A stretch of DNA of 64,000 nucleotides from the NCBI RefSeq assembly GCF_033954455.1, contig NZ_CP121473.1, forward strand, positions 2,590,501-2,654,500, in the 5' to 3' direction. Source of the DNA: Thiorhodovibrio litoralis (lineage in GTDB: Bacteria > Pseudomonadota > Gammaproteobacteria > Chromatiales > Chromatiaceae). The position numbers and the translations under genes are program-made. Positions 46,403 through 55,453 of the stretch are shown one piece after another (position 1 is the first letter of the stretch; every line of letters begins with the position of its first letter). Under the pieces are notes generated by a model. That model was not told the DNA's origin, did not search any database, and saw only the letters and a program-made list of their open reading frames with translations.

Positions 46403-47173
46403 ATGATCACACTCAACAAGCCCCACAACCGTGCTGCGCGGTCGCTCACAATGGCCGCGGCGGTTGCCCTGGGGATGGTTCTGACCGGCGGCGCGGCCTT
46501 GGCCGATGAGGCCGCGAATATCCGCGCGGCGCTGGCCAAGGTATTGCCTGATCACAAGCCGACCTCGGTCAAGCCTTCGGTGGTCGACGGGCTTTATCAG
46601 GTGGATATCGGGCCGCAGGTGATGTTTGTCACCGCCGACGGCCGTTACCTGATCGATGGCGCCATTGTTGATCTCGAGAGTCGGGAAAATATCGCCGACG
46701 CGGCGCAGGCAGATGCGCGTCAGCGCACCATGGCAGGGGTGAAGGACGATGAGTCGATCGTTTTTGCCGCCGATGATCCCAAGCACACAATTACCGTCTT
46801 CACCGACATTGACTGTGGCTACTGTCGTAAGCTCCATCACCAGATCGACGGCTATAATAAGGAAGGAATCAGCGTTCGCTATCTGTTCTTTCCGCGCAGC
46901 GGCGTTGGCAGCCCGTCCTATGACAAGGCCGTCTCGGTCTGGTGTGCCAAGGATCAGAAATCGGCAATGACCGCTGCCAAGAATGGCGAGTCGGTGGAAA
47001 ATGCAACCTGTGAAAACCCGGTCAAGGATCAGATGGAGCTTGGCGAGTTACTCGGCATCCGTGGAACTCCGGCAATCGTGCTCGAGAACGGCGACCTGGT
47101 GCCTGGCTATGTCGAGCCCAAACGCCTGGCGAAAATGCTTGATGACAGCGCCGAGAACGCCGCGGCCAACTGA
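46403..47173 (+). CDS. dsbC: Thiol:disulfide interchange protein DsbC
   Basis: 256 residues with a signal peptide (ending near AALADE). N-terminal dimerisation domain followed by a thioredoxin fold with active site CGYC in FTDIDCGYCRKLH and cis-Pro loop GIRGTPAIV. A second Cys pair (WCAKDQ, ATCENP) matches the structural disulfide of DsbC. Periplasmic isomerase that repairs wrong disulfides. The xerD-dsbC order is common in gammaproteobacteria. Confidence 0.95.
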   Translation: MITLNKPHNRAARSLTMAAAVALGMVLTGGAALADEAANIRAALAKVLPDHKPTSVKPSVVDGLYQVDIGPQVMFVTADGRYLIDGAIVDLESRENIADAAQADARQRTMAGVKDDESIVFAADDPKHTITVFTDIDCGYCRKLHHQIDGYNKEGISVRYLFFPRSGVGSPSYDKAVSVWCAKDQKSAMTAAKNGESVENATCENPVKDQMELGELLGIRGTPAIVLENGDLVPGYVEPKRLAKMLDDSAENAAAN

Positions 47174-47381
47174 GAGTGCCTGTCGCTCATGCCGCAACGG
47201 CGGATTTTGGCCCAGGACCGGCAAGTCGGCGTGAGAGCGCAATAGGCGGATGCCCAGATAGACTGATGTCCAGAAAGAGACGCGAGCCGCTGACGTGCGG
47301 TGGCTCGATAACAAGCAAAGGCCTTTTATTCCCGCCTGGGTTTCTTCGTCGGGAGGCTTGAGGTGAGAGAGGTGGTTCGCA

Positions 47382-48263
47382 GTGGCTGAACAAACACCGG
47401 CATTGGAATTTGCCTGTCGCACGCACGTGGGAATGGTCCGCAAGGGCAATGAAGACTCGGTGGCCGTGCATCCAGAGCAATACCTCGCGATCGTGGCCGA
47501 CGGGGTTGGCGGAGCCAGCGCCGGAGAGGTGGCCAGTCGCATGGCCGTCGATCTGATTTCCGAGCGTTTCGTCAATCGCGCGCCGAGCCGCTCCGAGCCA
47601 CGCATCGCCCAGCTGCTGACGGAAGCCGCTGTTGACGAGGCCAACGGCGCCATTATTCGCCGCGCCAAGGAAAAGCCAGAGTGCTCCGGCATGGGCACGA
47701 CCGTGGTGATGGGGTTTTTCGGCCAGGGTTGGATGGTGCATGGGCACGTTGGCGACTCGCGCATGTACCGGTTGCGCGACGGGAACCTGGAGCAACTCAC
47801 GCGGGATCATTCCTTTATTCAGGAAGTGGTCGATCAAGGCTTCTTCCCCACCCTGGCGGATGCGCGTGAATATGGCATCACTGACAATGTGCTGACCCGT
47901 GCACTTGGATCGGCTGCGCATATCAAAGCAACGACGGATAGCGTCGAGCTCGCTAAGGGGGATTTGTTTCTCCTTTGCTCCGATGGCCTCACGGGGATGG
48001 TGCCCTACGAGGAGCTGTGCAATGTACTGAACGCCGCGGATTCGCTCGAGACGGCGGCCGATACCTTGATCAAGCTCGCCTGCAAGCGCGGTGGTGTGGA
48101 CAACATCACAGTCGCCCTGGTGCGCGTCAATCAGGTCGAGCAATCGGCGGAGAACCCAGCCAGCACAGAGCACTCGGCTAGCAAGGAGAGCTCAGCCGAT
48201 CGTGCGTCCTCTTCGGATGCGCCGACAAAGCTGATGGACAGGCCGCGCACGCAACGCGCCTGA
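47382..48263 (+). CDS. PP2C-family serine/threonine phosphatase
   Basis: 293 residues from a GTG preceded by GAGAGG. Metal-binding motifs: GMVRKGNEDS, IVADGVGG, GMGTTVVMG, HVGDSRMYRLRDG, LLCSDGLTGMV and GGVDNITVALV. Soluble, no membrane segment. The last 45 residues are a Ser/Glu/Ala-rich tail. Bacterial enzymes of this kind (PppA, Stp1) oppose Hanks-type kinases, but no kinase lies nearby; a role in type VI secretion or signalling cannot be judged here. Confidence 0.93.
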   Translation: MAEQTPALEFACRTHVGMVRKGNEDSVAVHPEQYLAIVADGVGGASAGEVASRMAVDLISERFVNRAPSRSEPRIAQLLTEAAVDEANGAIIRRAKEKPECSGMGTTVVMGFFGQGWMVHGHVGDSRMYRLRDGNLEQLTRDHSFIQEVVDQGFFPTLADAREYGITDNVLTRALGSAAHIKATTDSVELAKGDLFLLCSDGLTGMVPYEELCNVLNAADSLETAADTLIKLACKRGGVDNITVALVRVNQVEQSAENPASTEHSASKESSADRASSSDAPTKLMDRPRTQRA

Positions 48264-48296
48264 GCGACCCTAGCACGCAATGCGCCTGAGCGACCT
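48247..48296. repeat. 26-base-period direct repeat at the PP2C stop
   Basis: GCACGCAACGCGCCTGAGCG and what follows recur after 26 bases with about two mismatches over 24. The first copy contains the stop codon, so the second is an untranslated duplicate of the gene's last codons. Confidence 0.7.
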
Positions 48297-48356
48297 GGAG
48301 CCCATCCACGCTGCCTGCGATCTGCGCCGCCGTCCAATCGGTCGCTATCAGGGTTC

Positions 48357-49154
48357 TCAGTCCTTGCCCGACTTGCCCTGCTCAACACTGTGCAGCGCTT
48401 GAGCGCGATCCGCGCTCAGGTCCGCCTGCAAGAATGCCTTGTCCATGGGCATCTCCAGCGCCCAGCCGGTTGTTGGGTCGAGTGTGACTTTGCCTTCACT
48501 GAGGGTGAAATCAAGCAGGTGACCGCCGGACTCGCGATCGTTGGAGAGAAAATGCAGGTGAAACCCGGGTACGTTCAGCCCCTTGACGTAGCTCGGGCAC
48601 CAGAAGCCGATCAGGGTGCCTGAGATATTCTCGCGGGTGAAGTAGGTCTGCTCGGCGGCGACTTCCTTCAGCGGCCGATAGGGCGGTTTCTGACCCGGAA
48701 CGCTGCGGTAATGTACCTTGGCGAAATTACCCTCGACCCGCACGGCATAGGTCAGGTTCCGACTCGGCAGGCGCTCTTCCAGCCAAGTCTTGAAGGCGGC
48801 GTAGTCTTGATCAGAGGGCGGCTCCAGGTGTTCATCCGCGTCGAACCATGTCAGGCTGATGAAGGGTGTGGCAGTGTCGCCCGGCATTGTGCGCACTTGG
48901 CCGTCTGAGGCGGCCTGATAGACGTCGCCGTCAATCAGTATCAGTTCTCCGTCCAGACCGGCAAAGGTGCCCAAGCCAAAGTCGCCGTGCGTGAGCACTT
49001 CATCCAGGGTGGCCAGCGGCTGGTAGACGCCGGCGAGCAGGGCATCGATGGTGGAAATCTGAAACAGCGTATCGCGATCGGACTGCGCCAGAACCACCTG
49101 CGGCGTCACGGCTTGCATGGTCAGGGCGATCAGCGTGGGAAGAAACAGGCGCAT
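48357..49154 (-). CDS. budA: Alpha-acetolactate decarboxylase, exported
   Basis: 265 residues. Converts acetolactate to acetoin. Family features: LFQISTIDALLAGVYQPLATLDEVLTHGDFG region, GTFAGLDGELILIDGDVYQ, GTLIGFWCPSYVKGLNVPGF, and zinc ligands in HLHFLSND and GGHLLDF. A signal peptide (LFLPTLIALTMQAVTPQVVLAQ) predicts export, as in some Gram-positive homologues. AAGGAG lies before the ATG. No acetolactate synthase or acetoin reductase is close. Confidence 0.88.
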   Translation of the reverse strand: MRLFLPTLIALTMQAVTPQVVLAQSDRDTLFQISTIDALLAGVYQPLATLDEVLTHGDFGLGTFAGLDGELILIDGDVYQAASDGQVRTMPGDTATPFISLTWFDADEHLEPPSDQDYAAFKTWLEERLPSRNLTYAVRVEGNFAKVHYRSVPGQKPPYRPLKEVAAEQTYFTRENISGTLIGFWCPSYVKGLNVPGFHLHFLSNDRESGGHLLDFTLSEGKVTLDPTTGWALEMPMDKAFLQADLSADRAQALHSVEQGKSGKD

Positions 49155-49175
49155 GGTCAGGGTCTCCTTAGGGAT

Positions 49176-49859
49176 TCAGGTCAGCAGGTCGCGCAGCAAC
49201 AAGGGCTTGCCCGTATCCAGGTAAGCGCTCTGGGCAAGGAACACCTGCGCGGTGTTGAGCGCGTCTGAAAGTGCGTTGTGGGCGGCCAACTGCGGCAGAT
49301 TGTAATGCTCGGCGAGCGCATGCAGGCGCACATCGGCCGGCCGGTAGGCTTGCTGGCGACGCTCCAGGCTACGTCGAGCCAGGGCCAGGGTGTCCACCAC
49401 GCGCAGCAGCGGCTCCTGGCCAAATAGTTGGCGGCAAGCGGCGGCGAGAAAGCCAAGTTCGATGCGCGCATGATGCGCTACCAACACCCGTCCGCCAAGG
49501 GCGCGCAAACAATCGGCCAGCACATCCTTCAGCGGCTCGCCCTCGGCGGCCTGGTCGTCTGTGATCTGATGAATCACCGCGCTGTCGGCAGAGATGGGCT
49601 GTGCGGCGCGCACCAGGCGGTGCCGCGCGCCCTCAAGGCGGATGCGGTTGCCGTCGATCGGAACCCAGCCGAAGCTCAAAATCTGATCCTTTACCGGAAA
49701 GAGCCCGGTGGTTTCCAGATCGAGCGCCAGATAATCTGTGTCGCGGTAGTCCAGATTCGCGCGCGGCAGCGGGTGGGAGTAACAGTCGCGCAGCGGGCCG
49801 AACGGCAGATTGTAGATGGTCCAACGGCGGCGGGCTTCGAGCAGGACGTCGTTTTTCAT
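49176..49859 (-). CDS. DnaQ-like 3'-5' exonuclease
   Basis: 227 residues from the ATG at 49859. DEDDh exonuclease: YLALDLETTGLFP (Asp, Glu), VAHHARIELGFL (Asp replaced by Glu in the usual HNAxFD), and HNALSDALNTAQVF (His, Asp). It follows the cNMP/CBS/DUF294 gene by 46 bases, a pairing seen in many proteobacteria. Role in DNA proofreading is doubtful; RNA or nucleotide turnover is possible. Confidence 0.87.
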   Translation of the reverse strand: MKNDVLLEARRRWTIYNLPFGPLRDCYSHPLPRANLDYRDTDYLALDLETTGLFPVKDQILSFGWVPIDGNRIRLEGARHRLVRAAQPISADSAVIHQITDDQAAEGEPLKDVLADCLRALGGRVLVAHHARIELGFLAAACRQLFGQEPLLRVVDTLALARRSLERRQQAYRPADVRLHALAEHYNLPQLAAHNALSDALNTAQVFLAQSAYLDTGKPLLLRDLLT

Positions 49860-49905
49860 GCGGGTCTGGCGGCAGATGGGGGATGGGTGATGAGGAAATG
49901 GGTGA

Positions 49906-51774
49906 TCAGGAAAAACGCCCGGCCTGATAGCGCTGGCCAAGGGTTTCCTGCAGCGAGGCGATGAGCGCGAAGGCGTCTTTCATGTGGCCGCGCTCAAGCG
50001 GCGAAAGACTGTCTGGCGAGAGGAAATTATCGGCATCCTCGCCCGCGCGCAGCTGATTGGCCTGATGGCGCACGCGCAGGGTGCCGATGAACTCGAGCGC
50101 ATCGACCAGATTGGCCGCGCCATCGCGACTCAGCGCGGCGCTGCCGGCAACCATCTGCAGCCGTTCGAGGCTGTTGACATCGGGAATTCCTGCCGATAAA
50201 GCGTGTACGCGCGCCATGTCGATAATGGGCACTGTACCGCGCAGCTTGAGATCGAAGGTGTGATCATGCTCGCCCCCGCGAATTAGCACAAAGTTGCGAA
50301 AGAATCCCAAAGGCGGGCGGTGTTTGATCGCATTGGCCGCCATGTGCGCGATAAAAATGCGGTTTTCGCTAGTCTTGCGCAGGATTTCGCGCTGCAGGCT
50401 CTCAAACAGATGCTCCGGATCGTGCAGCGCGCGCAGGTCGAAAAAGACACTCGCATTCAGCAACGCCTGAGGCTGCGGGCGTTCAATCCAATCCTCGAAG
50501 TAGTTCCGCCAGGTACTCAGGGGCTGGCGCCATTGCGGATTGGACGCCATCACATCGCCAGGGCAGTGGACAAAGCCGCAGTCGTTGAGGCCGTTGGTCA
50601 CCTTTGCTGCGAGCTGCTGAAAATAGGCATCCTGCTCCGGTGTTGGCGCCTGGGCGAGCAGTAGGGCATTGTCTTGATCAGAATGCGCGGACTGCTCGCG
50701 CCTGGCCTGGGAACCGCCGACCATCCAGCAGTAAGGGAAGGGCGGAGGGCCGAGGTCACGCTCGGCCAGCTCGATCAGACGCAGGTTAATGGCGTCTGTG
50801 ACCGCGGTGATGGCCTGGCCGACCTGATCGGCGGTGGCGCCGGATGCGACCAGATGAATCTGCAATTCCGGGATTTTGCGCGCCGTGGCGACCAGCGTTT
50901 TGAGATCCTCGGCTTTGTGGATATCACCGACCAGATAGACCGAATTGGCGCTTTGGAAGCGCACCAGGTCCGAGGTGGAAATGACGCCGACCACCTGCCC
51001 GTCGCGCATCACCGGCAGATGATGCACATTGAGCCGCGACATGGTGAGCAGCGCCTGAAACCCCAGGGTGTCGGCCGCAGTGGTATGCAGGGTCTGGGTC
51101 ATGATCTCGCTGACCGGGCGCTGCGGCGACAGGCCGGCCGCCAGGCAGCGGTCACGCAGATCGCGCACGGTCAGCAGGCCGCGCAGGCGGTCGTTGTCCA
51201 TGATGATCAGCGACGAGCAGCGCGCTTCGCTCATGATACGCGCGGCTTGCTCAATGCTGGTCTCGGGCGCGGCGCTGACCAGATTCTCGCCAATCAGATC
51301 CCGCACCCGCACCGTCATCAGGCTGGTGCCGGCGATCGGGCCGCGCTCCGTAACGCTGTCGATGGCGCTGCGCAGTCGCTCGGAGACTGATTGGTCGAAA
51401 TGAGCGGCAAAATCCGGGTATTCCGCCCGCAATTTGCCCAGGACCTCGCAGGGCAGCAGGTAGATCAGGGAGTCCTCTGAGGTTGTCCCCTGAATACCGC
51501 GCTGAATGCGGCGGTCATCGCAGGCGCTCGGTGCCGTGTCACCCTCGGCCAGCTTGCCGATCAGCTCGCCGCTGCGGTCGCGCAGTTCAATGGCGCCGCG
51601 ACGCAGAATATAAAGTGCCGGGGTTTTTTCATCCTCCGGCGGAAACTTTGAGCCGCGACGCAAATAACGCACCGTCAGCCGCTTCGGCAAGGTCGCCAGG
51701 ACATCCTCCGGCAGGGCGTCGAAGGGCGGGTGACTGGCCAGGAAATCGCGGATTTCAATCAGCTCGATGTCCAT
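49906..51774 (-). CDS. cNMP-binding/CBS/DUF294 nucleotidyltransferase-like signalling protein
   Basis: 622 residues from the ATG at 51774 (GGAG six bases upstream). Cyclic-nucleotide-binding domain (about 10-125), two CBS repeats (about 155-270; LVSAAPETSIEQAARIMSEA, LHTTAADTLGFQALLTMSR), a nucleotidyltransferase-like module with GGSQARREQSAHSDQDNALL and a helical C-terminal domain. GlnD-like architecture suggests protein modification controlled by adenylate or cyclic nucleotides. Target unknown. Last genes of the unit that starts with siaB, if transcription continues. Confidence 0.9.
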   Translation of the reverse strand: MDIELIEIRDFLASHPPFDALPEDVLATLPKRLTVRYLRRGSKFPPEDEKTPALYILRRGAIELRDRSGELIGKLAEGDTAPSACDDRRIQRGIQGTTSEDSLIYLLPCEVLGKLRAEYPDFAAHFDQSVSERLRSAIDSVTERGPIAGTSLMTVRVRDLIGENLVSAAPETSIEQAARIMSEARCSSLIIMDNDRLRGLLTVRDLRDRCLAAGLSPQRPVSEIMTQTLHTTAADTLGFQALLTMSRLNVHHLPVMRDGQVVGVISTSDLVRFQSANSVYLVGDIHKAEDLKTLVATARKIPELQIHLVASGATADQVGQAITAVTDAINLRLIELAERDLGPPPFPYCWMVGGSQARREQSAHSDQDNALLLAQAPTPEQDAYFQQLAAKVTNGLNDCGFVHCPGDVMASNPQWRQPLSTWRNYFEDWIERPQPQALLNASVFFDLRALHDPEHLFESLQREILRKTSENRIFIAHMAANAIKHRPPLGFFRNFVLIRGGEHDHTFDLKLRGTVPIIDMARVHALSAGIPDVNSLERLQMVAGSAALSRDGAANLVDALEFIGTLRVRHQANQLRAGEDADNFLSPDSLSPLERGHMKDAFALIASLQETLGQRYQAGRFS

Positions 51775-51821
51775 GTGGGCTCCGTCTGGGTGCGCGCCGA
51801 AGCGAGCGGTAAGGAGGTTGG

Positions 51822-52079
51822 TCAAGTAGCACTGGCTTGCATGCGATTATGCACTTGTTCAAGCAGAGTTGCCGCTTGTGAAAACTGATATTGGCCGATG
51901 TGACGCGTCACGGTCGCGAAGTCCTTAGCCGATAGCACTGCGGCAAGCTGGGTTTGATGCGCGCGAAACACATCCTCAGCATCCGCGTGGAGGGTCTGGG
52001 CGAGTTCGATCAGATCCTCAATGATGGGCAGACTGGTGTGCGCCGGCGATGTCTTTCTTGACTCCGTCGGCACGGGCAC
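51822..52079 (-). CDS. Small helical orphan downstream of siaA
   Basis: 85 residues from a GTG with only a weak ribosome site, 24 bases after the siaA stop. LIELAQTLHADAEDVFRAHQTQLAAVLSA and the closing FSQAATLLEQ segment resemble the C-terminal helical module found on some hybrid kinases and response regulators, where it follows a receiver. Here it stands alone. It could be a small regulator of SiaA or the next protein, or a remnant. Confidence 0.5.
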   Translation of the reverse strand: MPVPTESRKTSPAHTSLPIIEDLIELAQTLHADAEDVFRAHQTQLAAVLSAKDFATVTRHIGQYQFSQAATLLEQVHNRMQASAT

Positions 52080-52103
52080 GAATCCGGCGCGACTCGCCGT
52101 TGA

Positions 52104-53834
52104 TCAATCATTCTTGTGAATCGCGATGAGCGTCATATCATCGCGGCGCGCCTGCTCACCCCGATAGGCCGCAAGTGCCTGTTCAAGCGCGAGCATCCAG
52201 TCATGCAGCTTGGCTTGGCGGCTGTGCTTGAGTCGTTCGATGAAGCGGCGGCGACCCAGGAGCCGCTGCGGCTCGCCGCCCATTTGATCGGTCACGCCAT
52301 CGCTTAGCAGCAGACACAGATCGCCGGGTGCGATCTCCAGCCGATGCAGTTCGATCCGGCGCGGTGGCGGCAGACTGGCGTAGCCGAGGTGCGCATGTCC
52401 ACCGCGATAGACCTTTACCCGGTCATCGGCGCCGAGCTGGATCAACGCAATGCCGGCACTGGCGAAACGTGCCTGGGTGCAGTCCCTGTTGAGACAAAGA
52501 ACCGCCGCTTCAAGCCCATCGTCGGCAACGCTTTCGTGACCATCCTGACGCATGCGTTTGCGAACCAGATCATCAAGCGCATAGAGTATCTCAACCGGGT
52601 CGCGCAATCCCTGCTCGTGCAAAATGCGCTCTAGGGCCGAGGCCACCAGCAGCGTCATCAGGGCGCCAGGAACCCCGTGCCCCGTGCAGTCGGCGAGCAC
52701 AATGAGCGGCTGATCCGCCAGGGATTCAAACCAATACCAGTCGCCGCCCACGGCTTGCAGTGGCTCCCAATGCACGGCCATTTCAGCCTGGTGCAGGCTG
52801 ATGCGATCTGACGCGGGCAGAATGGCGTTTTGAATGCGCCGCGCATAATTGATGCTGGCGAGCAGTTGATCATTGGCATCGGCGAGCCGGGCATGGGTGC
52901 TGTCGAGTTCGCCGAAGGCCTGCTCGAGCGCGGATTTTTGCTGGTCAAGGTCCTGCATCGCGCTGTGCAGCGCACAGGTCCGTTCCTGAACGCGGGCTTC
53001 GAGTTCCGCCGTCAGCGCACGCAGATCCTGTTCGGCCGCATCGCGCTGATTGAGACCCTGCTGAAAGGCGCTGAGCAGAGCGGCCATGCGCTGATTCAAC
53101 ATGCCAAGCTCGTCGCGCTGGTGTCCGCGCAGTCGTGGCGGTGTCCAGTGTCCCGGTGCGCCGGGGTTGACCTCGGTAATGGCATCGGACAGTCGCAGGA
53201 TCGGGCGGGTGATCATCCAATAGAACACGGCCACCACCAGCGCCGAAACCAGCAGGATTTGCACTGTGGTCACCAGCAGGTTGGTGCGGGCTTGGACCAG
53301 AAAGCTGGCGGCCAGAGCATTGGCCGAGAGTTCCAGGCTGAGGGTGCCGATGGGTTCGCCCGGCCCTGTAGATGCCTCGGGGGCGCTCTGGGGATCATGC
53401 AGGACTAGGCGGTAATGCAGGATGTCGGTAAAGGAGGGCGCCAGCGCGCGCACCAGGACCGTCGGCGTTGATGCCGATGCGGGCTTGATCTCAGCGAGCA
53501 CCTGCCCGAAGTTGTCGCGCAGCTCGGCCGCAGAAAGGGCGGGTAGGGCATGGAGTCCATTGATAAGCTGGCGCGCCAGCTCGGGATGCATTTGGAAAGC
53601 CGCTTCGGCTGCGGAGCCGCGCACCAGCGCGAGCGTGCGGTCGATTTCGGCCTGGAGGTCGGCGCGCATGCCGCGCCATTGCAGATAGAGCTGAGCGGCG
53701 CCGGTCGATAAGCTCAGTAGTGACACCACCAGCAGGGTGATGGTGGCCTGCTTGAAGGTGAGGCCGCGCCAGAAGGTCACCTGGGCGTTCGCCAAGTCGG
53801 GGTTTGGCGTGAGCGGTTCAGCGGGCGCCTTCAA
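52104..53834 (-). CDS. siaA: SiaA-like HAMP/PP2C (SpoIIE-type) phosphatase
   Basis: 576 residues from a TTG with GGAGAGGA eight bases upstream; the start overlaps the binding-protein gene by 17 bases. Two helices (ITLLVVSLLSLSTGAAQLYL; LVTTVQILLVSALVVAVFYWM) bracket a periplasmic domain of about 130 residues; then HAMP, a coiled coil (about 270-330) and a SpoIIE phosphatase (ASINYARRIQNAILP, AVGGDWYWF, VLADCTGHGVPGALMT, LLSDGVTDQMGG, DDMTLI). In Pseudomonas aeruginosa SiaA dephosphorylates SiaC. Confidence 0.85.
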   Translation of the reverse strand: MKAPAEPLTPNPDLANAQVTFWRGLTFKQATITLLVVSLLSLSTGAAQLYLQWRGMRADLQAEIDRTLALVRGSAAEAAFQMHPELARQLINGLHALPALSAAELRDNFGQVLAEIKPASASTPTVLVRALAPSFTDILHYRLVLHDPQSAPEASTGPGEPIGTLSLELSANALAASFLVQARTNLLVTTVQILLVSALVVAVFYWMITRPILRLSDAITEVNPGAPGHWTPPRLRGHQRDELGMLNQRMAALLSAFQQGLNQRDAAEQDLRALTAELEARVQERTCALHSAMQDLDQQKSALEQAFGELDSTHARLADANDQLLASINYARRIQNAILPASDRISLHQAEMAVHWEPLQAVGGDWYWFESLADQPLIVLADCTGHGVPGALMTLLVASALERILHEQGLRDPVEILYALDDLVRKRMRQDGHESVADDGLEAAVLCLNRDCTQARFASAGIALIQLGADDRVKVYRGGHAHLGYASLPPPRRIELHRLEIAPGDLCLLLSDGVTDQMGGEPQRLLGRRRFIERLKHSRQAKLHDWMLALEQALAAYRGEQARRDDMTLIAIHKND

Positions 53835-54597
53835 TCGGATCTGTCCTCTCCGTGTCGGCCTGACCCAGCCCCCAGCGCGCCTTGATGGCTTGCACCTGAG
53901 CGGCGGACCGCTCCAGCCAGTGATCGAAGGCTTGCAAGACCTGCGGATATTTCAGGGTGGAGAGGTGGTAGTGATCGCGCGAATGCGGCAGGCTGGGATC
54001 GAACACCAGTGCTTCGGGCTGGCCGATGCCCTGTTCGAGCTGATAGGCCGCAACCTGGGTGTTGGCATAGGCAGCATCGACGCGCCCGGCGATGGTCTGG
54101 CGCATCAGTGCCTCGAAGTCCAGACTCTCGCGCAACTGGACCTGGCCTTGGCTGATCTCCTGTTGCCAGGCCCAGGGCGTGAAGCCGATCACCGTGGCCA
54201 GGGTCTTGATGCTGGCGCGACCCTGGCCTGCGCGTTCGGGGCGCACCAGGGTGCCATCGGTGAAGGCCAGCAAGGGCCGGCTGTAGTGAATCTCGAAGCC
54301 CGCACGTTTATCGCGCTGCCAAGCGGGATGGTCGGGCAGCTTGAAGTCGATCTGGCCAGTGAGAAAACTGCTCAGCAAACGCGAGACAGGGAGCGGGCGA
54401 TAGTCGAAGCGAATGCCCTGATCTTCGGCAAAGGCGTCGAGCAGTTCCGGCAAGACGCCCATGCAGCGGCCATCTTGGCAAGCATGCACGGGGAGATAAT
54501 CGATCTGCTCGACACCGACGCTGTAGGTCTCGCTTTGCGCGGGCGCCTCCGAGAGCACCAGCAGCGTCAGCGCGCAGAGGCCAAGCACGGTTTTCAC
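53818..54597 (-). CDS. Orphan periplasmic substrate-binding protein in the Sia operon
   Basis: 259 residues from a GTG placed 8 bases after the siaD stop; earlier in-frame starts inside siaD would spoil the signal peptide (VLGLCALTLLVLSEAPAQS). Family 3 solute-binding fold: SVGVEQIDYLPVHACQDGRCMGVLPELLDAFAE region, FDYRPLPVSRLLSSFLTGQIDFKLPD, and TIAGRVDAAYANTQVAAY. C and C in HACQDGRC may form a disulfide. No permease or ATPase gene is present, so sensing rather than import is likely; SiaA is the natural partner. Confidence 0.83.
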   Translation of the reverse strand: MKTVLGLCALTLLVLSEAPAQSETYSVGVEQIDYLPVHACQDGRCMGVLPELLDAFAEDQGIRFDYRPLPVSRLLSSFLTGQIDFKLPDHPAWQRDKRAGFEIHYSRPLLAFTDGTLVRPERAGQGRASIKTLATVIGFTPWAWQQEISQGQVQLRESLDFEALMRQTIAGRVDAAYANTQVAAYQLEQGIGQPEALVFDPSLPHSRDHYHLSTLKYPQVLQAFDHWLERSAAQVQAIKARWGLGQADTERTDPIEGAR

Positions 54598-54604
54598 GTG
54601 ATGC

Positions 54605-55453
54605 TCAGTCACTCGTGATCGGTGCATCCGCTGCATCTGGCGTGTCCGCGACCACCTGATTGCGTCCGGCATCTTTCGCGCGATAGAGGCTGCGATCAGC
54701 GCGCGCGATGGCGCGGTTCAGCGGTTCATCCTTGGCGAGTGACGCCACCCCGATGCTGAGTGTCAGTTGGATGGGCCCACGCTGGCTTTGAATTTGAGCC
54801 TGTGCCAGGCGCTCGCGCAGACGTTCGGCGACCTGCAGCCCGTCGTCAAGGGTGGTTTCCGGCAGAATACCGAGAAACTCTTCCCCGCCCAAACGTCCCG
54901 CTACATCACCCTCGCGCAATTCAGAGCGAAACAGATCTGCAAAATGGCACAGCACGTCGTCGCCGATGCCGTGACCATAGCAATCATTGACCTGCTTGAA
55001 ATAATCGAGATCGCACAGCATCAGGGTCAGCGGCTGTTGGGTGCGACGGTGGCGGCGGACCTCATGCTCACCGAGTTCCAGAATATGCCGACGGTTGCTA
55101 ATGCCGGTCAGTTCATCCGTGGTCGCCATCCGGCGTAGTTCGGCTTCGAGCACCTTGCGGTGCTGAATCTCTTCATGCAGTTGGTCATTCAGGGCCTGGA
55201 GTTTTGTGGTCTGTTCGGACAGTTGCTGATTGGCGCGGTGCAGATCGAGCTGCAGCCGATCGCTGATGCGCAGCAGCCGGTGCGACTCGCGATAGCTGCG
55301 GCGGTAGGCATCGCGCAGCAGGCTGAAGCCTTCGGGCAGGCCCTCGGGAATGCGATCCAGGCTTTGCACCATGGCTTCCGCCTGGTCCAGCATTTTCTCC
55401 TCGTAGGCAAAGAGCGTGAAGCTCGCGTCGGGGGATTCGATGGGTTGGATCAT
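54605..55453 (-). CDS. siaD: SiaD-like diguanylate cyclase
   Basis: 282 residues. N-terminal helical region with a coiled coil (about 65-110, LQLDLHRANQQLSEQ), then GGDEF domain with TDELTGISNRRHI, LCDLDYFKQVND and the active GGEEF in GRLGGEEFLG. An RxxD inhibitory site (REGD) sits five residues before it, so c-di-GMP feedback is expected. The coiled-coil plus GGDEF layout matches SiaD, which is activated by unphosphorylated SiaC. ATGA overlap with siaC. Confidence 0.87.
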   Translation of the reverse strand: MIQPIESPDASFTLFAYEEKMLDQAEAMVQSLDRIPEGLPEGFSLLRDAYRRSYRESHRLLRISDRLQLDLHRANQQLSEQTTKLQALNDQLHEEIQHRKVLEAELRRMATTDELTGISNRRHILELGEHEVRRHRRTQQPLTLMLCDLDYFKQVNDCYGHGIGDDVLCHFADLFRSELREGDVAGRLGGEEFLGILPETTLDDGLQVAERLRERLAQAQIQSQRGPIQLTLSIGVASLAKDEPLNRAIARADRSLYRAKDAGRNQVVADTPDAADAPITSD

